NCBI GenBank assembly: GCA_963169345.1 | Contig: CAUJCT010000053.1 | Location: 310,001 to 374,000, forward strand | Direction of reading: 5' to 3' | DNA: 64,000 nucleotides | Source: Bacteroidota bacterium | Lineage (GTDB): Bacteria > Bacteroidota > Bacteroidia > NS11-12g > UBA955 | Program-made: the position numbers and the translations under genes | Shown: positions 16,506-24,452 of the stretch, piece after piece | How positions within the stretch are numbered: the first letter of the stretch is position 1 | Layout: each line of letters opens with the position of its first letter | Notes under the pieces: model-generated | What the model saw: only the letters and a program-made list of their open reading frames with translations | Database searches by the model: none | Told to the model about the DNA's origin: nothing

Positions 16506-17309
16506 TTAACTATTTAACTTTTGAAATTTTCGCAATTCTTTCCATTTTAAAAACTCATATCTCGCTGCAAAAAAACTAAGTAAAAAACCAGTTAAACCAT
16601 CCTTGTATCCTTCTCTTGTTTTAAAAGAATAATAGAATTTAATTAAACTGTCATACCATTGCTTTTTGAAACTATATCTCAGACCAAGTTTATATTGTGC
16701 CAGTCCTTCTCCTTTTAAATATCTGTTGTGTTTCGACAACAGTTGGCTCCAGCTGCTACACCAATAATGTCTGCTATAATTCTCGCCTTCAAATTTTATT
16801 TTTATTCTTGTGTATCCATCTTTCATTTTTATACTCGAGTGCACTTCATTTCCAACATGTACACCACTAAGTCGATAAAGAAGTCTGGCATATATCACGC
16901 CTCCGTAAACAGTCCCTTTAAGTTTCTTGCCTTTAAAATAATTAAACATAGGTACACGAATTACCGAAACATCATCAGCTACATTTATTAGTGTTAATTT
17001 GATACTTTCAATTAATGCCCCTGATATTCTTTCATCCGGATCCATCAATAAGAACCAATCGTTCTCTATATTGGGAATATATTTGTCGTGATAAGCATCA
17101 AAATATAAGAGATCTTTGTCTTCAAAATAATACTTATCGCAATATCTCAAAGCAATTTCCTCTGTGTTGTCATTTGAGTTTAAGTTCACAACAATGACTT
17201 CATCACAGAATTGAACAGATTTGAGACAATCCTCCAATATATGCCCCTCATTAAAAGAAGCTATGACTGCTGAAATAGGTAATGTGCCGGCGATCCCTTT
17301 CTGTCTCAT
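16506..17309 (-). CDS. Family 2 glycosyltransferase, WaaE/KdtX-like
   Basis: 267 residues. The start PISAVIASFNEGHILEDCL, VNLNSNDNTEEIA and the metal-binding segment LLMDPDERIS near 86-95 match the WaaE/KdtX group of GT2 enzymes, which add a glucose-type residue to LPS core. HYWCSSW near the C-terminal third and a K/R-rich tail also fit. The start overlaps the upstream membrane protein stop (ATGA). The acceptor could be LPS core or the O-chain; I cannot say which. Confidence 0.75.
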   Translation of the reverse strand: MRQKGIAGTLPISAVIASFNEGHILEDCLKSVQFCDEVIVVNLNSNDNTEEIALRYCDKYYFEDKDLLYFDAYHDKYIPNIENDWFLLMDPDERISGALIESIKLTLINVADDVSVIRVPMFNYFKGKKLKGTVYGGVIYARLLYRLSGVHVGNEVHSSIKMKDGYTRIKIKFEGENYSRHYWCSSWSQLLSKHNRYLKGEGLAQYKLGLRYSFKKQWYDSLIKFYYSFKTREGYKDGLTGFLLSFFAARYEFLKWKELRKFQKLNS

Positions 17310-18628
17310 CTGTATTTTTCCTTTCTTATTGATTTCAAACCAAAATGTTTTGCAACAGCGATATTTAATGCATAAGTTGAATCGTCTGTGATATCAATAA
17401 ATTCGCGGGTTGCCGGGGGACCAATTAGATCATTTGCTTTTAAAACCAAATGTTGGCCTTTATTTGCCTTATACAATTCAATTCGAACAGCCATTTTTTT
17501 CACACAAAAGGAGGCTCCCCAAAATTGGTAAAAAGCAAGAACTATAAAAATCAACAAAACAGGAACTTGGAAATTTCTAATGTACTTATCGTAAAAATCA
17601 TAGTTTGATTCACCAAATTCTGCAAGTTGTGTTACGAAGAACAACATTACAAAGAATACAATATGAATGTTTAACCTTGGAGAAGTGATATAATAGATCA
17701 TTCTTGGAAAGTAAAATGCCAAACTGATTCCAGCTGCAATCAACCACCGGTATTCAAATAAAATGCTGTAAAAAGTGGGTCGCATTTCAGAGTTATTTCG
17801 GCGTATTAATATGAAAAACACGGCTACAACTATTAATACCCAAAGCATAGGTGTATTCAGATCAAAAAATTTATCTATAAACTGATACAATCTGAAATAG
17901 AGATTGTGAATCAATGAAAATGCCTTTTTATCAAATCCGCCTTCTAACTTAAATCTCTCGGTACTTCCGGGGGATAAAACCACTACCAGAAGTCCTAGGA
18001 AAAAAGCCAAAGAAGCCCACTTTCTTCTTGATACACCCAATTTGTCCTGAGTGTTAAAAATCTCGACTATCAATACAAACAAAATAGCCATTACAGCACC
18101 TGGTGAAGCAATACCTGCAATGAAGGAGATTAAAAACAAAAATATGGTATGTATTCTATTTGAATCTATAGATACATAGGCTGCATAAAACAGAAACACT
18201 TCAACCACATAAAGCATACCCGTTTGCCAATACAATGTTTCAAAATGTGAATAATATCCTGCCATCCATAAAACAGCTGTAAATGTGATTGTAAGGATGA
18301 ATTGTTCTAATAAATTAAGCGGCATTTTTCTTTTTACAAGAATTGTAAGAAAGTACGCTGCTAAAAAAAAGAGAATTGATGCAATCAGAGTCGCAAGCCA
18401 AGGAAATGGTGTATTTAAACAATGTCTTGATATTAAATAACCAAGATTCAAGGACCTGCCGTCAAAAATCCAATAGTCATTAATAAGAAAACCCAAAGGT
18501 GTAAAAGTTTGAAATTTAACTTTAAACAAATAGTCATCTCCCCAATTCCAAACATAAAATGAGTTAGCAAAAAAAAGTAAAACAGCAATTAAAGCAGAAC
18601 TATACAATATGTAATGTTTTAACCTCAA
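17306..18628 (-). CDS. Polytopic membrane protein of polysaccharide locus (DUF6056-like, GT-C candidate)
   Basis: 440 residues from a TTG at 18628, two bases after the upstream stop. An ATG at 18700 is open but would overlap the CBS-nucleotidyltransferase by 70 bp, and its added residues are a repetitive Arg/Lys-rich stretch. About eleven membrane segments. The first loop contains WNWGDDYLFKV, a Gly-Asp-Asp pair placed like the GT-C catalytic acid, followed by FDGRSLNLGYL. Such proteins are annotated as DUF6056 or as GT-C-like and occur in many surface glycan loci. Function is unproven; a periplasmic glycosyltransferase is the best guess. Confidence 0.55.
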   Translation of the reverse strand: MRLKHYILYSSALIAVLLFFANSFYVWNWGDDYLFKVKFQTFTPLGFLINDYWIFDGRSLNLGYLISRHCLNTPFPWLATLIASILFFLAAYFLTILVKRKMPLNLLEQFILTITFTAVLWMAGYYSHFETLYWQTGMLYVVEVFLFYAAYVSIDSNRIHTIFLFLISFIAGIASPGAVMAILFVLIVEIFNTQDKLGVSRRKWASLAFFLGLLVVVLSPGSTERFKLEGGFDKKAFSLIHNLYFRLYQFIDKFFDLNTPMLWVLIVVAVFFILIRRNNSEMRPTFYSILFEYRWLIAAGISLAFYFPRMIYYITSPRLNIHIVFFVMLFFVTQLAEFGESNYDFYDKYIRNFQVPVLLIFIVLAFYQFWGASFCVKKMAVRIELYKANKGQHLVLKANDLIGPPATREFIDITDDSTYALNIAVAKHFGLKSIRKEKYR

Positions 18629-18630
18629 TT

Positions 18631-19689
18631 TTAAAATATTATGCTTTTGAAATCTTCTTGTGCTTTTTTGAAATCTTCGTGCTTTCCAATATCCAGCCAA
18701 TAACCAGCCATGTGATAGGAAATGACTTTGTTGCCATTCTCAACCATTCTTTCAATTAAGTCAGTTGCATTAAAGAATTGACCCTGAGGCACATATTGCT
18801 CTATGAATTTTCGCTTTACCAGATAAATGCCGCCATTTGAATAATATGTATAAGTAGGTTTTTCTGAAAATCCTGTAATTGATCTTTCCTTGTTTTCTAA
18901 TACTGCATATGGTACAGACACTTTGTATGGAATTGATACAACTGATAAATCAGCATTTTCTCTTAAAAAATCGAGGAAGAAATGCTCGTAATCCAGATTA
19001 GTCAAAATATCCGAATTCATTATCAATACATAATCATGTCCAAAATTCTTGATATAACCAACAGACCCAAGAGTTCCCAAAGGCTTATCTTCATTAACGT
19101 ACTCTATATGGATACTCTTTTCATTGCCATCACCAAAATAAGTCTGAATAACCTCACCCAGATAATTGATTGAAATCCAAAAATCATCAACCCCAAAATT
19201 AGTAAGCCTTTCAATATTATGCTGTATGATTGGTTTGCCAGCCACCTCTAACATAGGCTTAGGAACCGTATCTGTCAATGGTCTTAATCTTTCGCCTCTT
19301 CCACCTGCCATAATTACAACATCCATTGGCAAATAAGATCTCAGTTGTCTCAAGCTGATAACATTCACTATCTTATTGTTATCGTCCACAACCGGTAATA
19401 CCATTATATTTTTATTTTTATATTCGACAATATCCTCAACCTTATAGCTGGATTTATTAATAAAAACAGGATTGTGCTGAATAATGGATTCTACTTTATC
19501 ATTTAAATCATGCCCCCCAAGTAACCCTCTCCTTACATCACCGTCCGTCAATGAGCCCAATAATCTTTTATCTTCATCAACAACAAAGGCTATTGGCTCC
19601 CTGGCGATTTTATTTAATACTGACAAGGCTTCCAGTATACTGCTGTTTTTATCAATTAATCTGTGGCTATATGGAATTAGTTCATTCAT
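18631..19689 (-). CDS. CBS-domain nucleotidyltransferase (PtmE/LegX-like)
   Basis: 352 residues. A CBS pair occupies about 1-118 (FVVDEDKRLLGSLTDGDVRRGLL, then MVLPVVDDNNKIV). The nucleotidyltransferase domain follows at 122-350 with MAGGRGERLRPLT (127-139) and PKPMLEVAGKPI (143-154). This domain order is that of PtmE, the GlcN-1-phosphate guanylyltransferase of the Campylobacter legionaminic acid pathway, and of related proteins beside LegB. The adjacent gene is a LegB-like dehydratase. The pair may make a GDP-linked 6-deoxy-4-keto amino sugar. The rest of the nonulosonate pathway is not in the window. Confidence 0.75.
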   Translation of the reverse strand: MNELIPYSHRLIDKNSSILEALSVLNKIAREPIAFVVDEDKRLLGSLTDGDVRRGLLGGHDLNDKVESIIQHNPVFINKSSYKVEDIVEYKNKNIMVLPVVDDNNKIVNVISLRQLRSYLPMDVVIMAGGRGERLRPLTDTVPKPMLEVAGKPIIQHNIERLTNFGVDDFWISINYLGEVIQTYFGDGNEKSIHIEYVNEDKPLGTLGSVGYIKNFGHDYVLIMNSDILTNLDYEHFFLDFLRENADLSVVSIPYKVSVPYAVLENKERSITGFSEKPTYTYYSNGGIYLVKRKFIEQYVPQGQFFNATDLIERMVENGNKVISYHMAGYWLDIGKHEDFKKAQEDFKSIIF

Positions 19690-19692
19690 AAA

Positions 19693-20691
19693 TCAGATAT
19701 TGTAAATATTGGATTTGTATTGTTTTAGATTGTCAGGATTAGAAAACCATTCTGAAGTAATTTTTAAGCCTTCGTCCAGACTTATTTTTTGACTCCAGTT
19801 TGTCAATTCCATAATTTTCTTATTGCTACCGTGCAGACGTTCGACCTCGCTTTTCTCAGGTCTTAGTCTTTGATCATCCGATACGACAATTGCATCAGGT
19901 GCAATAATCTGAATCAGTTTATTAGCCAAATCTCCGACTGAAATTTCACTTTGGGTGGCAATATTAATTTCTTCACCAATGGTTTTGTCTGATTTGGCAA
20001 TTTCAATAAATCCCTGAGCAGTGTCTTTCACAAACAACAAATCTCTTGTTGGATGTAATGACCCTAATTTAATTTCCTTCATACCACTGTACAATTGTGT
20101 AATAATGGTAGGTATTACAGCTCTTGCAGATTGTCTGGGTCCGAAAGTATTGAAAGGGCGGACAATTGTAACCGGGAGATTAAAACTCCTGAAATAGGAT
20201 TCTGCCAGATGGTCGGCGCCAATTTTAGTAGCTGAGTAGGGAGATTGACCTTGTCTTGGATGCTTTTCATCTATTGGAACATACAATGCAGTCCCATATA
20301 CTTCCGAAGTTGAAGTGACCAGTAATTTCTCGATATTGAGGTCCCTTGCTGCCTGCAAAACATTCAAAGTTCCTTTTATATTGGTATCAACATAACTGTC
20401 TGGTGAATGATAACTAAATGGAATTGCAATTAATGCTGCCAGATGAAAAACTACCTCTACACCTTCCATAGCTTTTCTTACTCCGTTTGGATCTCTGATA
20501 TCTCCTGTAAATACTTCTATTTGCTGGAGCTTGTCCTTGGAAATTGTATCCAACCAGCCCCACGAATTAAAAGAGTTATAGTAACAAAATGCCTTTACAC
20601 TACAGCCCTCTTCCAGCAATGCTTCTGTAAGGTGACTGCCAATAAATCCATCTGCACCTGTGATAAGTACTTTTTTTCCTTTTAAGTTCAT
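19693..20691 (-). CDS. NAD-dependent 4,6-dehydratase, LegB-like (SDR family)
   Basis: 332 residues, an extended SDR enzyme. The NAD loop is TGADGFIGSHL near 11-21. The catalytic Thr/Ser and Tyr-Lys are in TSTSEVYG (about 127-134) and YSATKIGAD (about 152-160), and NTFGPRQSARAVIPT follows. The sequence around FCYYNSFNSWGWLD and HLAALIAIPFSY is characteristic of the LegB group, which makes the 6-deoxy-4-keto form of an N-acetylhexosamine nucleotide, rather than of RmlB or GMD. It lies 3 bp before the CBS-nucleotidyltransferase and overlaps the upstream GT2 by ATGA. Confidence 0.8.
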   Translation of the reverse strand: MNLKGKKVLITGADGFIGSHLTEALLEEGCSVKAFCYYNSFNSWGWLDTISKDKLQQIEVFTGDIRDPNGVRKAMEGVEVVFHLAALIAIPFSYHSPDSYVDTNIKGTLNVLQAARDLNIEKLLVTSTSEVYGTALYVPIDEKHPRQGQSPYSATKIGADHLAESYFRSFNLPVTIVRPFNTFGPRQSARAVIPTIITQLYSGMKEIKLGSLHPTRDLLFVKDTAQGFIEIAKSDKTIGEEINIATQSEISVGDLANKLIQIIAPDAIVVSDDQRLRPEKSEVERLHGSNKKIMELTNWSQKISLDEGLKITSEWFSNPDNLKQYKSNIYNI

Positions 20692-21815
20692 TTTCTGATA
20701 ATGTGTTTAATTATTTCTTTTGTTTTTGTGAGCAGATTGCCCCTGAATATTGAGGAGTTGATGACTAATAAAAGGTCCTTTAAAGTCAACTCCTTTCTGA
20801 ATTTCTCAAAGCCATTTTGCCACTGATTTATAAATATAAATTCTCTTAATTTCTGATCGTGAAAAAATCTCGATTTTTGATTGCATTCAATCAGATAGTT
20901 GAGCCATCTGTGCAGTCTTAACCATTCATCCTTACCTCTTAAACTATTGCCTTGCTGACAATGCTCTACATGAAAGAGAACATCTGTTTCATTATAGTTC
21001 ATGCCCAGCCTTTGGAAAATATTGTTCATAATTCTAATCCAACTGGCTTTAATTATTTGCAGATTTCTTTCATTAGTGACCTGATTGCTATGTGTTCTGT
21101 AGAGATAGAGAAATTGTGGGTAGACAGCTGTTCTGTATTTATCCATAATTCTGAACCACAAGTCATAATCCTCTGCATACTTATAATCATTTCTGTAGCC
21201 AAATTCTTGAAGGACACTGGATCTAAATAATGAAGCAGCATGTGAAATTGGCGAAAAATAAAGCATACTTATTTTTTGCAAATCAAAATCATCTCTGTAA
21301 GTCACATCTCTGGTTTCATGTTTTTCATTAAAAATTTTCATCCATGAGCTTACAACAGAAATTTCAGGGTGTTGATTCAGAAAATCAAACTGCATTTCAA
21401 AACGCATGGGATGAATCAAGTCATCCAAATCCATCCGGGCTATATATGAATTATTACAATGTTTCAGCCCAATATTAAAACATTCAATAATGCCTTTGTG
21501 CTCAGTATTTTCAACCAAAGTAATATTGATGTGTTTTGCTGATAATTCTTTAATGATATCTATGGTTCTATCGGTGCAAGGGTCTGTAACTATCACCAGA
21601 TGCACTTTAGGATAAGACTGAAAAATAACAGATTCTATTGCATGTTCAATATAGCTTTCTGCATTGTAAACACAGGTTAAAACATCTATTACCGGCAAAT
21701 CCTTATCCTTTAAAACAAGTTCCTGATAGGATGTACGCCATAGCTGCATTGCCTTAGATTCGCTTGAAGTCAATAACGAAAAAATCTTGTCCGATATGGC
21801 AATTCTATTGTTCAT
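20688..21815 (-). CDS. Family 2 glycosyltransferase
   Basis: 375 residues. The GT-A domain begins near residue 40 (PVIDVLTCVYNAESYIEHAI) and has DPCTDRT and an intact metal-binding segment YIARMDLDDLIHP near 131. AEDYDLWFRIM near 204 matches the ED of the acceptor-binding helix. A roughly 35-residue N-terminal extension and a C-terminal helical region lie outside the core. It overlaps the upstream GT2 by ATGA. The two adjacent GT2 proteins share the RMDxDD and AEDxDLWxRM motifs and are probably related by old duplication, adding consecutive residues of the repeat unit. Confidence 0.85.
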   Translation of the reverse strand: MNNRIAISDKIFSLLTSSESKAMQLWRTSYQELVLKDKDLPVIDVLTCVYNAESYIEHAIESVIFQSYPKVHLVIVTDPCTDRTIDIIKELSAKHINITLVENTEHKGIIECFNIGLKHCNNSYIARMDLDDLIHPMRFEMQFDFLNQHPEISVVSSWMKIFNEKHETRDVTYRDDFDLQKISMLYFSPISHAASLFRSSVLQEFGYRNDYKYAEDYDLWFRIMDKYRTAVYPQFLYLYRTHSNQVTNERNLQIIKASWIRIMNNIFQRLGMNYNETDVLFHVEHCQQGNSLRGKDEWLRLHRWLNYLIECNQKSRFFHDQKLREFIFINQWQNGFEKFRKELTLKDLLLVINSSIFRGNLLTKTKEIIKHIIRK

Positions 21816-22819
21816 CTTGTTTTCCAGTTCAATATACTTTTTAAACCCCAGATAATTGGATGAATGTGATTAAACCTCATGATTTTTCGAAACGACTTGT
21901 CAAAAAACAACTTTAGAGAAAGCGAATCAAAGCATACCAGGTTGTTCATTTGATAGCCAATTATTTCAATTGATTTCGATTTAATGTCTTCCCTTGTAAA
22001 AAACTTTATTGCTGAATCCGAATTTTCAAGAGCCTTAAAAAAGTTATAAGATTTGTAAAGATTCTGAGGATATAACTCTAAATCTCGATTCAGCATTTTG
22101 ACAACAAATTCAGGACTATACAAACCGGAATCCAGTCCGAGGACATTCATAAATTCTACAAGACTTTTCCTGTGATTATTGGTTTGGACTTCTGTTTTCG
22201 TACTGCTCTCCTGCCCTGGATGTAACCGATAATTTAGTAATGCATCTGGTAAGTTGGCCAGCTTGGTATAAAATGCCATTCTCCACCATAGATCGAAATC
22301 TTCTGCAACATAAGCTTTGGTATTAAATTCCAACTGATGCTCAGTAATAATTGATCTTCTCAAGATAACACTTGGATGGGCTAAAGGACTGCTTTTAAAA
22401 ATCCACCATCTTAATTCATTATCCAGACAAGGTCTTGCTATTATCTGATCGGTACCTACTATTTTCAACTGAGTTCCGCAGGCTCCAACTTCAGGATGAT
22501 TGTCCATGAATTCGACTTGTTTAGCAATTCTGTCCTTTTCACAAATGTCATCCGCATCCATTCGAAGAATATATCGTCCAGAAGCTTGTTTTAATCCTGT
22601 ATTCAATACATGTATCAAACCGGTATTAGATTCAAATGAAAAGTACTTTATCCTGGCGTCTTGAAATGATTTAATTACAGAATCCGATTGATCTATGGAA
22701 CCATCGTTATAAATAAGTAATTCAAAATCTCTGAACGTTTGATCCAAAAGACTTTGAATGGCTTCTCCAAGAAATTCCTCAGCATTATAAACAGGTAATA
22801 TGATCGAAACCTTTTCCAA
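21812..22819 (-). CDS. Family 2 glycosyltransferase
   Basis: 335 residues. Typical GT2 start SIILPVYNAEEFLGEAIQSL, then YNDGSIDQSDSVI near 37, the DxD segment YILRMDADDICEKDR near 89, and VAEDFDLWWRMAF near 172. The C-terminal 120 residues are helical and not conserved. It begins one base before the FkbM gene region ends and is coupled to the next GT2. The role is transfer of a sugar from a nucleotide donor in the cytoplasm; donor and linkage are unknown. Confidence 0.85.
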   Translation of the reverse strand: MEKVSIILPVYNAEEFLGEAIQSLLDQTFRDFELLIYNDGSIDQSDSVIKSFQDARIKYFSFESNTGLIHVLNTGLKQASGRYILRMDADDICEKDRIAKQVEFMDNHPEVGACGTQLKIVGTDQIIARPCLDNELRWWIFKSSPLAHPSVILRRSIITEHQLEFNTKAYVAEDFDLWWRMAFYTKLANLPDALLNYRLHPGQESSTKTEVQTNNHRKSLVEFMNVLGLDSGLYSPEFVVKMLNRDLELYPQNLYKSYNFFKALENSDSAIKFFTREDIKSKSIEIIGYQMNNLVCFDSLSLKLFFDKSFRKIMRFNHIHPIIWGLKSILNWKTR

Positions 22820-23605
22820 TTATATGCTTTTAATATAAATATCGCCGAACCCGGTACTTACAAATGAATCCGACCTGATTGTTTTTTCCATTTCATCAGG
22901 TGTAATCCATTGGTCCAATTCAAGTTTCATGGATTCGCCTATAGAGTAATTGCATTTCACAGTTCCAGATACTTTCTCAATGTATCTTAGGCAATCAACA
23001 GCTTTATCTGTTTGTTCAGGAGTCGTATATTCGTATGAAATATATGGTACCGATTGTGTCAGACCCTTTAATACTTCCAGCTCAAACCCTTCAACATCAA
23101 TTTTAATAAAATCAGGCCTGCCAAATTTAGCTACCATTTTATCCAGTGTGGTCATCTCAACTTTGACCTCTGTATCCCAATTAAATTCTTTAAACCGGTC
23201 TTCCTTCACAGATTTAATCCAATCAGTAGAAAAAGAAGAAATCGTTGTAGCATTGGAAATATAGAAGGTTTTTACTTCTTCTTTTTCACCAAGTCCATTA
23301 TTTACTACTTTTATCTTGTTGCCAAACCTCGCCTTTAAAACCTGTCTGCAATAATCCTGGGGTTCAAAAGCAACTACATTAGCTCCTGTCATTAAGACTG
23401 GTTCAACTCTATTGCCAATATTAGCACCAACATCAAAGAAAAGACTGCCTTTCTTTAAAAATGAACTGTAGAATTGTTTTCTTTTCTCTATTTCTTCAGG
23501 ACTGTCAACAGGCCATTTTAATGGCTCTTTTTTCTCCATCAGTTTGCGAATTTTGGCTATATTATTTGGGCCAATAATCGATTTTAAAATTTGTTTTAAA
23601 GCCAT
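22820..23605 (-). CDS. FkbM family methyltransferase
   Basis: 261 residues. SAM-binding core: LFFDVGANIGNRVEP (about 55-69) as motif I, VVAFEPQDYCRQVL as the motif II acidic strand, then the FkbM signature DFIKIDVEGFELEVLKGL near 165-182. Methyltransferases of this family O-methylate sugars or other hydroxyls in surface glycans and natural products. It sits between the GT11 fucosyltransferase (6 bp) and a GT2, so an O-methylated sugar in this glycan is plausible. There is no signal or membrane segment. Confidence 0.85.
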   Translation of the reverse strand: MALKQILKSIIGPNNIAKIRKLMEKKEPLKWPVDSPEEIEKRKQFYSSFLKKGSLFFDVGANIGNRVEPVLMTGANVVAFEPQDYCRQVLKARFGNKIKVVNNGLGEKEEVKTFYISNATTISSFSTDWIKSVKEDRFKEFNWDTEVKVEMTTLDKMVAKFGRPDFIKIDVEGFELEVLKGLTQSVPYISYEYTTPEQTDKAVDCLRYIEKVSGTVKCNYSIGESMKLELDQWITPDEMEKTIRSDSFVSTGFGDIYIKSI

Positions 23606-23611
23606 ATTTTT

Positions 23612-24451
23612 TTAAATTCTAATCCAATCTTTTGGTGTCAAATTGGATGTGTCATGTATTTCTTTGTTAAACCATTGTTTTGGTGCTACAACCAGTTTGT
23701 CTGTGTTCTGGTTTAAATACGCACCCCACCAGCTAAAACTGCTGTTTGCTATCACATTAAAATGGCATAAACTCATTAAATGCAATTCGATATCAGCATC
23801 CAGATTCTCAATAAAACGAATATTTGAACGCAGTTTAAAATTCTCTTTGCACCAATTTATGTCATCAGAGAATACAAATATTTCCAAATTGTCCAGACCA
23901 GTTCTAGATTCAATCAACTCGATTGCAGACTGATAATAAGACATTGGCAATAAACCATGCACCTGATTGGTTATATAATCATTAGCATAATCCCCTCTTC
24001 TGATATGAATACTTATTGAAGAATTTTTTTGTATTTCTTCCAGTAACGTACTATCAATTGATGAGGTATTAATCGGTTTAAATATTTTGAATAAATCTTC
24101 CTTTATACTATCGAAATATTCAGGGTTTTGCCAATAACCTTTCAACCTGACATTGTCCTTTAAATTTAATACTGTAGCATCAAAATTAAATTCCTTTTTT
24201 TCTTCAATCTCAATCCAGTTTTTTGGGATACCATTGAGTAGTTTAAAGAACCAACCCGTTTCAAGAATATTCTTTTTAACTAATCTTACATTTACAGGAA
24301 AATTGGAAAGAGAATACGTTCTTTTATTATCTCTTTCTAGTTCTGATAAATCCAAGATTAATGTTGAATTTTGTTTCAAAGCAAGCCTGTATCCAATCGA
24401 AAACTGGAACATCTGATTTCCCAAACCACCCGAAAGGACTGACAATACCAT
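23612..24451 (-). CDS. Alpha-1,2-fucosyltransferase-type enzyme (GT11)
   Basis: 279 residues, the usual GT11 length. Diagnostic motifs are LSGGLGNQMFQFSIG (6-20), SIHIRRGDY (147-155, the GDP-fucose binding HxRRGD) and NSSFSWWGAYLN near 236-247. It transfers L-fucose from GDP-fucose, usually in alpha-1,2 linkage, in the cytoplasm. GDP-fucose synthesis genes (gmd, fcl) are not in this window and must be elsewhere if fucose is the true donor. The gene starts one base before the carbamoyltransferase stop region ends. Confidence 0.9.
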   Translation of the reverse strand: MVLSVLSGGLGNQMFQFSIGYRLALKQNSTLILDLSELERDNKRTYSLSNFPVNVRLVKKNILETGWFFKLLNGIPKNWIEIEEKKEFNFDATVLNLKDNVRLKGYWQNPEYFDSIKEDLFKIFKPINTSSIDSTLLEEIQKNSSISIHIRRGDYANDYITNQVHGLLPMSYYQSAIELIESRTGLDNLEIFVFSDDINWCKENFKLRSNIRFIENLDADIELHLMSLCHFNVIANSSFSWWGAYLNQNTDKLVVAPKQWFNKEIHDTSNLTPKDWIRI

Positions 24452-24452
24452 T

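Noticed and set aside
18631-20691. Complete legionaminic acid pathway
   Set aside because: Only the LegB-like and PtmE-like genes are present. The aminotransferase, epimerase, synthase and CMP-transferase genes are not seen.
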